From positions 77,744-141,743 of the forward strand of contig NW_003101647.1 of NCBI RefSeq assembly GCF_000003855.2: a stretch of 64,000 bases of DNA, written 5' to 3'. Below the pieces are notes generated by a model. It was not told the origin of the DNA, made no database searches, and saw nothing but the letters and a program-made list of their open reading frames with translations. This DNA is from Blastomyces gilchristii SLH14081 (taxonomy: Eukaryota > Ascomycota > Eurotiomycetes > Onygenales > Ajellomycetaceae). The translations under genes and the position numbers were made by a program. This document shows, piece by piece, positions 38,876 to 49,209 of this stretch (position 1 is the first letter of the stretch; each line of letters starts with the position of its first letter).

Positions 38876-39423
38876 TGTCACGCTCCTGGCCGCGCCAAGG
38901 CCCCGCTGCGGTTCCACACGGCTCATCACTTCCATGCGGATGATTCCATTCATTCCACAGGCTGACTGAACCGGTTTCCAACCGCTCTATGACATCATTC
39001 AGATATATCATGGGAAGATCTGATTGATGAATATGAGAACCCCGCTTCTATATGAGGTCAGCAGATTACTCTTTCTTGATAATAAGACACTGCTGAGATA
39101 TCACTTCAGCTATTCTCACTCATGAAATGAGAGAAGAGTATCCATCCATTATCTATATAGAATAACTAGATGCTGGCTTCTCATCAAAGAAGTCAGTGAT
39201 TCATTTCTTTTCTTCTACTGAAATATATATAAGAGTTACTGTGTATTTCATACAATCTTCTTAGTATACTAAGTATCATATCTGTGATATTCTTGTAATA
39301 ACTCTGTAGCCTACAAGCTCACTATTTAAGCAAGATAGTCAAGCTCACTTATACAGCTTCTTAAAACAACTATCTCTATATAATGCTGCTGACTAGTCAC
39401 TGCTTCAGTTCTGTTATATTACA
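38876..39423 (+). repeat. C1 5' LTR
   Basis: Starts tgtcacgc and ends attaca. The first 130 bases are GC-rich and look unmutated, and the remainder is AT-rich. Aligned to the 3' LTR, the first 50 bases differ only by C-to-T and G-to-A changes, all on the 3' LTR side. Confidence 0.93.
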
Positions 39424-39480
39424 ATTCAAATTACTTGACCTAATTACACATTTAAATCAGTTAAGCTCTAACAGACTGAT

Positions 39481-40510
39481 ATGATCTCATGCATCTATGC
39501 TGAGACTGATCTGATCCCACTCTCTGAGAAAAACACTACATTATTCTCTAGAGTGTGTACACCTCTATCTCAGCAGAAATCTGAGATTTCTGAATCTGCT
39601 GCATATTTTAGCATGAGCTCTTCAACCACTCTGCCACCACCGCAGCCTCTACACACCTACATCTATCATGAAGATAGAGAGATTAAGATCAGAGATTCTC
39701 TGAGATACAAGAGAAACATCTTATCTGAATTTCACAGCTTTATCTGTATTCTTGAACAGAAATTCTGCCTTAATCTGAGCCAGTATAATACTCATAAGAT
39801 ACAAGTAATATACATCATCAACCTTCTTGAAGACATCTCTATAACTACTTAAGTTATCAAGAAGAGAGAGCTTGAGTGTATTAATACTGTCATGACTTAA
39901 GAAGAATTCAAGAACTTTCTACTGAATCAAATTAAAGATCATTATAACTGCAGCTTCACAGCAGTGCAGTGATTCAACTTATTATATTAATAAGATGATA
40001 AGAATTCTTTCAATTTCAATACAAGATTTGAAGAATATTAGAAGAAATTGACTGATAATTTAAATCAATTAAAAATACAGCTTTATCTTATAAAGCTGAC
40101 TTATAAGATATAAACAATAATATTATAATATCAGAGTTCATTAATCAATTACACTGAGCTTGTCAACCTGGCTTTCTGAATCTATTTGAATAATCAATTC
40201 TCTGAGAAAAAGATTAATAAGACTTCTTCTAAGTAATTAATAATGAGATCTAAACAGTGTCATAACAGCTTCAGTGTAGAGAAAGTAAAGAAGAATTTCA
40301 AGTATTCTGATTCTTCACTCACTGTAAAGAAATATTAAAAAAGATTTGATAAAGATCTCTATTTTAACTGCAGAGCTGATGAACATTATATCAGTGATTA
40401 TAAGAAGCTGAAGAAGAGAAGAAACTAAGAAGATATCTTTTCAAAGTTAACTTCTCTTCTGACAAATGTATTCATAGAAGATAAAGAAGAGAAAGAAAAG
40501 AATTAACAAT
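39481..40510 (+). pseudogene. C1 gag remnant
   Basis: Begins with a 123-codon open frame at 39,481-39,852 (ATG start) that contains a helical, charged gag-like segment, then continues with stops to a CX2CX4HX4C-type knuckle at about 40,357-40,413 in which first and last Cys read Tyr, as expected from G-to-A change. Dead nucleocapsid protein gene. Confidence 0.75.
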
Positions 40511-40529
40511 TCTCATATCTCTGAGTTCA

Positions 40530-43500
40530 TGTTACAATCACAATATATACTCTGAATAAGAAGATACTAGTGAGATGCCTACTCAACTTCAGAGTAAATA
40601 TCAATTTCATATTTTATTTCTTTTCTTTAATGAAGAATTGAAAGAAGATAGATCTGTCAGATTATGTGAAATTTACTGATAAAATGAAATATCACTGTTT
40701 TGACATAATTTAAGTGAAGTATGTGATCACAGACTCAGAAGAAATCTTCAAGAAGAGTAGTCTGCTTCTTTATATAGTTAATATTATAGATGAGAATATC
40801 ATTCTAGATCTTCTATAATTGAGAGAAAACAATTCTCTCATTAACTGAGTCACTCAGATATAATAATACTGTCTCACTGATGAAGAGACAGTGATAGAGA
40901 AATCTGAAGAGTTTCATCAGAAGAATCTTAAGAAAAAGATTGAGTTGATATACTGTGTAACAGATGATTGAGACTTGAGAACAGATGAAGAAGTTATTAT
41001 TCTCACTACAAGATTAGCAGCAGTATCTGTCATTGAAGACAGATGTATATAATGTCTCTTTACAGATTTTAAGAATGTCTTTTTGAAAAGAAAAGCAGTG
41101 AAGTTTTCTGATATTAAGATATAATATAAGATTCATCTTAAAGACAGTGCTACAGTGTTGTACAAGTCTCTTTATAACTTGTCTGTAAAGGAGTTAAATG
41201 TTCTGTATAAATATCTTGAAGAAGCATAATCAAAGAACTGAATATATTTATCAAAGAGTCTGACAGTGATGTCTATACTCTTTATATTCAAGAAGAATAA
41301 TAGGCTACATCTATATATAGACTATAGAGGTCTTAACAAGATGATGATTAAGAATCACTATTTATTACTGTTAATTGATGAGATAATTGATTGATTATCT
41401 AAAGTGAAGATGTTCTCAAAGATTGATATATGAAATATCTATCATAGAATCAGAATTAACAAAGATGACATTTGAAAAATGACTTTTTATACTAAGTACA
41501 GCAATTTCAAATATCTTGTTTTATCTTTTAATCTTTATAACACTTCAGTCATCTTTCAGACCTATATAAATGAGGTGCTGTGAGGCCTTGTCAATGTCTC
41601 CTGCATAGTATATCTGAATGACATTTTAATCTTCTTGAAATCAGAGAAAGAACATGATATTCATGTTTAAGAAGTATTGAGTCACTTGAGATAGTATTAA
41701 CTCTATATAAATACTGAAAAATGCTCATTCTACATGCAGGAGATTGATTTCTTAGATTATATTATTAAGATGAATAACATTTCAATGAACAGAAGTCAGA
41801 TCTCTGCTATTGAGAACTGGTCAGTGCTGTGAATATATTATGAAATACAGATATTTCTAAAATTTATGAATTTCTACAGATGATTTATCTATACATATTC
41901 ATAGATTACTGTCCTTCTTACAGATCTGTTAAAGAGAAGTATGAAAGACAGAAAAATAAGACTATTTATTCTCACTTAAGATACTGTGCAGATATTTGTA
42001 GAATTGAAACAAGCTTTCATAGATATCATAATACTGAATCACTTTAATTCTGACTTACTCAGTCAGTATGAGACTGATGTATTCAGAAATGAGATCTGTG
42101 AAATCTTTTCACAGTTGACACTGAAAATCTTTTAATATTGAAAGAATCAGAGAATAGTCACTTCTGAGAAAACAGATAATGAATTATCTATAAGAGAAGA
42201 CTTTTTCACAGAGTCTATAAGACATTATAAATGAAGATCAGTGATCTTCTTCTTCAAGAAGTTATTACTCATGCAGAGAAGATATGATACTTATGATCAG
42301 AAAATGTTAGTAATTGTTAAATTCTTTAAGATCTGACAATATTATCTTCAGAGTAGTAAGTACTTAGTGTAAGTTCTCACTGATTATACAAATCTGCATT
42401 ACTTCTTGACAATAAAGAGCTTGACAGAATGTCAAGTCAGATGAGCAGAGCTGCTTTCAGAGTATGATTTCTATATCTGATACTATTCAGATCAGCTTAA
42501 TTTTATCAATATATTATTTAAACAGCCTGATTATAATATCATTAATGTGAAGAAGAATTCTATAAAAGAATCTCTGTTATCACTATAGAAGAAGCTGACT
42601 GCAGAGGGTTAAGATTCTCTAAAGCTTGAAAATGACACTGAAGAGACAGCTGTGTGACTCAGTATAGAAGATAAAAGAGAACTCAGGTTCTTGCAGAGAA
42701 CTGACACTGAAGATTATAAACTTCTTATATTATATCTTATAACTATTGAATTAATAAAGAATGAAACAGTCTACAATCTTTCAATCTGACTACTTTTGAA
42801 ATTTATTAATAAGTTATAGAAGAAGAATATCTCTACTACAGCTTAAATTCAGAAGTTGAAGAAGAAAGAGTCTGATTTAAACTTGAAAGAGACAGACTCT
42901 GAGTGAGACAGTACTGCTAAGAAATCAAGTTGCTGATAACTAGAAGAATATAAACTTCTACTACTGAATGATTCGTCTTTATCTCTCATAGCAGAACAGT
43001 GTGTCAGGAGTTATTGAGAATTCATTATAATAATTTTCATATGAGATACTTTGAATTAGAGAAGACTGAGAAGCTTCTAAAATGTAAATATACTTAGAAC
43101 AAGCTCTGAGCAGATGTCAAAGAGTATATTAAGACTTATAATATCTGTTAAAGAATAAGAGTTCTGTAGCATAAGTAATACAGTAAGTTAATATCACTGT
43201 CTATTTCAAAGAGCTCATGACAGAATCTATTAATAAATTTCATAGTTGATCTGCTAAAGTTGATAAGAGTTAAAGAATATAACTTAATTTTAATCATTGT
43301 TAATTACTTTATAAAGATAATCAGATATATCTCTACTTATAAAAAGATTAAAGTCTCTGAATTAACTGACCTGTTTTTAGATATCATCATTTATAATCAT
43401 AGTGTTTTGAAATTATTAATAACAGATTGAGAATTCCTCTTCATCAGTAAATACTGATCAGCTTTTTACTATTATCTTATAATAAGATATCTTCTCAGTA

Positions 43501-44310
43501 TTACATTTCATCTGCAGACTGATGATCAGACTGAACATCAGAATCAGACACTAGAACAGTATTTTTAAGTGTTCTATTCATATTATCAGAATAATTGACT
43601 TAAACATCTTCTGACTGCTGAATTTATATATAATAATACAAAGAATGTAATCTTAAAGATATCTTCTTTCTATACTTATTATGAATATAATTCTTCATTA
43701 CTCAGTGACATCATGAATAATGTTTTAAAGAAGAGAATAGACAGTTAGAATGTCAGACAGATACAGAGAACAGAGTATTTCTCAGTATTAAAAGTAAAAG
43801 TGAGATTGAAACTTTTGAATAAAATTTATAAGAAGACAGTGAAAAGTATCTATTATACTCAGAAGTAATAGATAGAATACTATAATTGAAAACATCTTTC
43901 AATGAAGTTCTTAATAGAGAATTAAGTACTACTTTCAGTAAAGAATATTAAAATAATAAAACTGTGTAAGAAGTGCAGTAAGTGATAACTAGAATCTTTC
44001 TCAGTAATAAGAGTAATAAGTAAGCAGATATATGAGTTAAAATTACTTATAGAATTGAAATCAATTCATTCTATTTTTCACATTTTCTATTTAAAGCTCT
44101 ATAAGCAATGTCTCAGAGTGAAGCTGTCTCAGCTGAATAATATTAAGATTGAGAATAATATTAAATATCTTATGAAGAAAATATTGAATAAGTGAATATA
44201 TTACAGCAAGCTTCAATATCTTATTAAATAAGAAGATTATTCATTATCAGAGAATTTATAAGAATCACTTAAGTATTTGAAAAATACTGAGAAAGAGATT
44301 ATAATCTATG
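40530..44310 (+). pseudogene. C1 pol remnant (protease, RT, RNase H, integrase, chromodomain)
   Basis: Protease remains lie at about 40,573-40,620, with the catalytic D-S/T-G replaced by N-F-R. Reverse transcriptase is at about 41,220-41,720, with a YIDYRGLNK block near 41,315 and the catalytic box reading YLND at about 41,608. RNase H is at about 42,060-42,560, integrase at about 43,040-43,760 with D, D and E blocks recognisable, and a chromodomain-like QYLIKWEDY block at about 44,215-44,245. The chromodomain classes it as a chromovirus; in that group this domain targets integration to heterochromatin. Stops are frequent. Confidence 0.83.
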
Positions 44311-46146
44311 AAATAACTAGTAGAGACTACTCTGTTACATGTCAGAGATGTTAAGTAAGAAATATCACTTAAGACTTCTTATTTTTCTTAAAGAGTTTTT
44401 TAGAGATAATCTTATAGTAATGAGTCAGTATTTTATAGACTCTGTAGCACTCTTCTTCTATTTTCTCTTAAAGAGTTTTTAGAAGTTTAATGAGATTATA
44501 CAAGTGTAAAATTTCTGAAGTAGTTAATAAGAAAAGAAAGAGATATTTAAAACTAATAAAAAGATTAATATTAATTAATTCACAGACTGCTACTAATCTA
44601 ATAAGACTGCAGCCTGCTAAAAAAGTAAAAAGAAGAAACTTCAGAGTCTACTCATTAATAATCACACTCTCATCAAACTCATTCTTCACTATTGAAGTCT
44701 CTGATACTGATATCTTTATCTGCTGAGAAGTTAGTACTGTAATACTGCAGAAGAGTAGAAGAAATGTATGAAATATCAACTTATTAACTTATAAAGCATC
44801 TCAGTTATCTGCTTCAATTGAAGTGAGATTCTCTTCAATCAGTGATTAATCTCTGTAATACTTTTAATAGCAGCACTGACTGATCTCTTCTTAAGATCAG
44901 TTATTCTGAGATGTTTTTTCATCTCAGAGACTCATGCTTTTATCTCTTTTTATAGATAAGTAAGAGAGACCTCTTCAGTCTTAATGAAATCTATCAATAC
45001 TTGAAGCTCTGAGACTCTTGCTCTATACTGCTTAAGCATCTAGACTTCTTATCAGAGCTGACACAATATCTTTCTATGAGATAATACTTACAGAGAGACA
45101 GGAGTTGTTATTACAGATATAATGAAAATAATAAGAGTGAGAGAAGAGATGAGTGTACAAGATCCCTCTCTTCTTCAGCTGCTTAATATAGTACAGATAA
45201 GTAGCAGTGCTAGTCAGAGACTGCACTGAAGCCTTCTTACAGAGAGAAGATAAAGAAACTGTGAGATTCTGCAGATTCAACTCAGCAGTATCTCAAGCAG
45301 GGCTCAGATATGCTGCAGAAGAGGAACTATGAATTGAGCTTCTCAGAGTCACTGTTTTCAGAATCAAGCTCTCTCTGAGTTTCTCTCTGAATGATCACAC
45401 AGAGTCATACATCACTGTATTGACTGAGGGGGGGAGCGGCGTTGCAACAGCAGCAGAGGGGGCAGGAAACAGACCAGATGCAGACACACTGATCAGCAGA
45501 AGAGATGACATCTCACTGCAAGGTGTGGCAACTTTCACTGCAGCTGTAAGAGATGCAGAAGAAGAAGAAGATGTAATAAAGAAAGCAGTGCTCTCACAGC
45601 TCATTGACACTGCTATCTCTGCCTTCAACCTGGCTTTCTTGACAGTCACAGAGACCACAGCTGCACCATAAAGACATTTATTCACTAGAAAACATCAGAA
45701 TAAGTTCTTTATTATTCTTTAAGAACAATACTCTCATACACTCACTGTTGCAATTAAGAGAGAGAAAAAGAAAAATATTTTATAGAGAGAGAGAATCTTT
45801 TCAAAAAATTCTATCACTACTGTTAACTTTATCTCTAAAATATATCACTTTTGCAGAGAATTTTATATATAGAACAGAATATAATGAGAGATCTGTAAGT
45901 TACTTATTAACTATATTTTTCTCATCTTAAATCAATATATAAGAAACTCACTTATCATATATTTGATTTAAATGAAGATGAATAAAGAAAGATCTATATA
46001 GTCAGTAGAAAAACTCATCTATCTCTTTGTATCACATGCAGTATACATACTATCAATTAGTTGATAACTATTGTTATACAATAAAGATAATTTCTAATTC
46101 AGTAATCTTGAGAGTATAGAGACTATATTCTTAAAGAGAAGAGTAT
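44311..46146. other. C1 non-pol 3' internal region
   Basis: About 1.8 kb between the chromodomain and the 3' LTR. It holds a 78-codon basic plus-strand frame at 44,490-44,726 of no recognised function, the antisense frame at 45,074-45,685, and AT-rich filler. Confidence 0.5.
45074..45685 (-). pseudogene. Possible antisense ORF in C1 downstream of pol
   Basis: A single minus-strand frame stays open from 45,685 to 45,074 except for two TGA codons (45,395 and about 45,289), both explainable as TGG changed by G-to-A. It encodes a Ser/Ala/Val-rich, then Leu/Lys-rich sequence of about 200 residues with no known domain. The GC-rich core 45,420-45,670 is also open on the plus strand, so composition alone could explain the openness. 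No ATG is obvious at its start. Confidence 0.35.
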
Positions 46147-46694
46147 TATCATGCTTTTAATTATATTAAGACTCTGCTGCAGTTTTACACAGCTCATTAC
46201 TTTTATACAGATAATTTTATTCATCTCACAGACTAACTGAATCAGTTTTCAATCACTCTATAACATTATTCAGATATATCATGAGAAGATCTGATTAATA
46301 AATATAAGAATCTCACTTCTATATAAGATCAGCAGATTACTCTTTCTTGATAATAAGATACTACTGAGGTATTACTTCAGCTATTCTCACTCATGAAATA
46401 AGAGAAGAGTATTCACTCATTGTCTATATAGAATAGCTAGATACTAGCTTCTTATCAAAGAAGTCAGTGATTCATTTCTTTTCTTCTACTGAAATATATA
46501 TAAGAGTTACTGTATGTTTTATACAATCTTCTTAGTATACTAAGTATTATATCTGTAATATTCTCACAATAACTCTGTAGTCTACAAGCTCACTATTTAA
46601 GCAAGATAGTCAAGCTCACTTATACAGCTTCTTAAAACAACTATTTCTATATGACACTGCTGACTAGTCACTGCTTCAGTTCCGCCATGTTACA
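46147..46694 (+). repeat. C1 3' LTR
   Basis: Exactly 548 bp, like its partner. It starts tatcatgc where the 5' LTR has tgtcacgc and ends ccatgttaca. Heavily C-to-T/G-to-A changed at its start but locally less mutated than the 5' LTR at its end (cagttccgccatgttaca against cagttctgttatattaca). Confidence 0.92.
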
Positions 46695-46738
46695 AAAGAG
46701 TGCAGAATTAAGCAGATTTATTCAAAAAATTATGTTCT
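46695..46738 (+). mobile_element. LINE copy L7, third segment (RNase H)
   Basis: A 44-bp piece of L7 RNase H (aaagagtgcagaattaagc...) between C1 and the SINE, ending in tatgttct. The pentamer gttct is repeated on the far side of the SINE at 47,272-47,276. Confidence 0.85.
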
Positions 46739-47024
46739 TTATTATTATTATTATTATTCTTTTATTATACTTATATGCAAGCGGAGCTTATAATGAGTTC
46801 TTGCATGATGTTAAATACAGGTTAAGTGTTAATTATATAGAAGAAAATACAGATATTGAGATCATATCAAGATAATAAGAATATAGAAAAATATAAAGAA
46901 GTGATAATTAGATACATGTAATAATAACTTCTCAGCTCAAACATAGAGTGATTCATTAAAGTGATTTATACATCTCTGTATTTATTAGAAATCTGAGGTG
47001 CTTGAGTTCTGGATTTAATGTATT

Positions 47025-47111
47025 CTCTGCGGGTTTCGAACTCACGTGCCTTGGTTTCCCACGCCAAGGCGCTACTGAGTGGCCGCATTAACCATTCGGC
47101 CACCGGGGCTT
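47025..47111 (-). tRNA. Class-II tRNA-like module inside the SINE (pseudo-tRNA)
   Basis: Minus-strand sequence with an A-box-like TGGCCGAATGGTTAATGCGG, a possible anticodon loop CTCAGTA, a strong variable-arm stem CTTGG-CGTGGGAAA-CCAAG and a B-box-like GAGTTCGAAACCC. The long variable arm suggests descent from a Leu/Ser tRNA. The acceptor stem does not pair, so this is a relic. Confidence 0.5.
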
Positions 47112-47199
47112 CATTATACTCATATGCAAGCGGAGCTTATGATGAGTTCTTGCGTGATGTTAAATACAGGTCAAGTGTTAATTTATACAAAAAGAGCAT

Positions 47200-47271
47200 C
47201 TTTCTAGCAGGGAATCAAACTCTGAGCTGCTGTGTGAAAGACAGTGATGTTAGTCACTACATTACTAGAGA
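47200..47271 (-). tRNA. tRNA-Glu(TTC)-like SINE head (pseudo-tRNA)
   Basis: About 72 nt on the minus strand fold as a cloverleaf: acceptor TCTCTAG/CTAGAAA, short D stem ATG/CAT, anticodon stem CTGT/ACAG with loop CTTTCAC (anticodon TTC), and T arm CAGAG-TTTGATT-CCCTG with a B-box-like gtttgattccc. Mismatches are of the kind made by G-to-A change. It is probably the RNA polymerase III promoter module of the SINE, not a working tRNA gene. Confidence 0.55.
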
Positions 47272-48126
47272 GTTCTGATCTTTTATAAAGAGAAAAATAA
47301 AAGAATCTTGTTTAGATAAGTGAAATGAAAGCTGACAGAAATAAAAGAAGAGTGTACATTATTCAAGATTTGAAACAAAACTCAAGTGAAAATCTTGTTT
47401 AATTAAATATAAAAAGAAAATATTCTCATCTATAATACAGCTGAAACTAGAACATGACTATTTCAAATCTTATATACAAAGATTTAATGATAGATTTGAC
47501 TTAATAAAATACTTATTCTGCAATACAAATGAAAATTCTGAGTATATTATAATATACTGTGCATTATACAATAGTCTCAGAGTCAGATTGAAAGAGAAGT
47601 ATGATTTAAATCAATTAAATATAAGATTCTTATTCTCAATTGAGATGAGAATTAAATACTTAATAGACTTTCTATCAGAAACTCAAGTAGCTATAAGAAA
47701 ATAACTAAATTCAGAAATATCTGAATATGAAGAGAAGAAAATCAATCAGATATAGTCTGTTAAAATAACTATATACTATCTTTTAATAATTTATTTTGTT
47801 ACAGTCTCTCTTTACTTTATCTTTTTCTTTCAATTTCTTTCTATCTATCTATTTAATATATCTATCTTTAAGACTGTGTTCTCTTTTCCTTTGTCATGAT
47901 ATTGTAAAATGATTTCAAAGTATCAGAAGATGTTAAAACACTGTAATTTATAAACAGTTTTTATATTCTGAGCTGAAATTTTTTGATTTTGTATATCTGA
48001 AATTGATGAATGTATAATAGTTAACTTTACAGATATAGAAAAAACCCTGAGAACTAAAAGTTCTCAGATAGATATCATAGTCTCTGACTGTATACATCTA
48101 TAATTGAAGAATAATAATAATAATAA
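47272..48126 (+). mobile_element. LINE copy L7, last segment (RNase H end, 3' UTR, tail)
   Basis: Completes L7: the end of RNase H, the C-terminal knuckle region at about 47,515-47,570, the 3' UTR with the double hairpin at about 48,043-48,103, and an (AAT)n tail at about 48,108-48,126. It is followed by the second copy of the 14-bp duplication taaaatagctatat (48,127-48,140), where L6 resumes. Confidence 0.93.
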
Positions 48127-48497
48127 TAAAATAGCTATATACTATCTTTTAATAATTTGTTTTATTATAATCTCTCTTTACTTTATTTTTTCTTTTCTAT
48201 TCTTTTCTATCTATTTATTTAATATATCTATCTTTAAGACTTTATTCTCTTTTTCTTTATCATGGTATTTTCAAATAATTTCAAAGTATTAGAAGATGTT
48301 AAAATACTGTAATTTATAAAGAGTTTTTATATTCTGAGCTAAAATTTTCTGATTTTATATATCTGAAATTAATAAATGTATAATAGTTAACTCTATAGAT
48401 ATTAGAAAAACTCTGAGAACTTTTAATTCTCAGATAAATATTATAGTCTCTGACTGTATACATCTATAATTAAATAATAATAATAATAATAATAATT
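48127..48497 (+). mobile_element. LINE copy L6, 3' piece and tail
   Basis: Continuation of L6 from the target duplication through its 3' UTR to an (AAT)n tail (about 48,473-48,497). The first UTR hairpin is damaged here by mutation. After the tail, atcagttttt (48,498-48,507) repeats the left target site at 30,853-30,862 and the G2 leader continues. Confidence 0.92.
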
Positions 48498-48562
48498 ATC
48501 AGTTTTTAGACATGCTACTAAATGTGATTCAAAAATTGCTTAAGTCAGTGTATAATTACAGA

Positions 48563-49068
48563 TAGACTGATTATATAACTATATCTGAAATTAGAATCAG
48601 ATTCTTTAATAGTCTTATTATTAATTTAACTGATCTCATTACACAGTTTTAACATTAGATAGTAGTTTCATACTATCTCAGTGAGACTTACTATCTACTC
48701 TTATTATATTTTTCAAATAAGATTATAATTTTCACTTCTTCATTTAAATTATTTTTATTACTTTAAATGACTTTAAATCTTATTTAAGTATTATTAAAAA
48801 GTGTTACTTTTTAAAAAATTAAAAATAGTCTAATAAAAACCTTAAAATGTCTAAAAATAGTAACTTTATACTAAGAATGAGACTAAATAAGATTAAATGA
48901 GATTATTTTCTCATTTTTTTCAAGTCATGATTTCATTTTAAGATCTGATATATAGTCACTTTGCATGTTTTTTTGATAGCTAGTCCCAGCGGGATTCACA
49001 CCAAGAAATGTATGGGATCAGACCAAATGGGACCAAATGTGAAATTCATGGTCCCGGCGGCCAGTCTA
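48563..49068. mobile_element. hAT-type MITE, copy 2 (506 bp)
   Basis: Same length and sequence family as 37,603-38,108, with ends TAGACTGATTA... / ...CGGCCAGTCTA. The flanking 8-mers are attacaga (48,555-48,562) and attacagg (49,069-49,076), identical except for one G/A change. The equivalent empty site is seen in the G2 unit-1 leader at about 30,073-30,082. The left 420 bases are strongly C-to-T/G-to-A mutated; the last about 85 bases are GC-rich. Confidence 0.87.
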
Positions 49069-49209
49069 ATTACAGGCATACGCCGGCTCCTTATATACAT
49101 TATACTAAATTAATTAGTGGCCGCTAGGGCCCCTTTACATTCGTAAGCGTGTTCGGAAGCGGCCGCGTTATTATCCGGCGGTCATACGTTCTTCCGAACC
49201 ACAAGATCT
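49069..49209 (-). other. G2 leader next to the 5' LTR
   Basis: Unmutated, GC-rich version of the leader whose mutated copy is at 30,083-30,195, including the NotI-like cggccgc blocks. Read on the minus strand it follows the LTR end and starts agatcttg-tggttcggaagaacg, the position where a primer-binding site is expected; the matching tRNA was not identified. Confidence 0.55.

Larger units (their letters stand above)
38876..46694 (+). mobile_element. Chromodomain gypsy LTR retrotransposon C1 (complete, dead)
   Basis: A 7,819-bp plus-strand element with 548-bp LTRs at 38,876-39,423 and 46,147-46,694, flanked by an A-rich 4-5 bp duplication (aaag/aaaag). Internally it shows gag with a knuckle, protease, reverse transcriptase, RNase H, integrase and a C-terminal chromodomain remnant, the order of chromoviruses. 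About 1.7 kb more lies between pol and the 3' LTR. It is inserted in the RNase H region of L7 and is therefore younger than L7. Confidence 0.93.
46739..47271 (-). mobile_element. Compound tRNA-derived SINE
   Basis: A 533-bp minus-strand insertion with two tRNA-like modules. From its 5' end (47,271) it reads: Glu-type tRNA-like head (about 47,200-47,271), body with hairpin ATGCAAG.../...CTTGCAT form (about 47,110-47,190), a class-II tRNA-like module (about 47,025-47,111), a longer body, a second copy of the same hairpin body (about 46,757-46,850), and an (AAT)n tail at 46,739-46,757. The sequence before the tail, ataataaaag(aat)n, closely resembles the LINE end ataattgaag(aat)n. No protein is encoded. 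Confidence 0.72.

Noticed and set aside
1..49000. Mitochondrial DNA as the source of the AT-rich sequence
   Set aside because: Reverse transcriptases, LTRs, target duplications and MITEs are nuclear transposon features, and no mitochondrial gene is seen.
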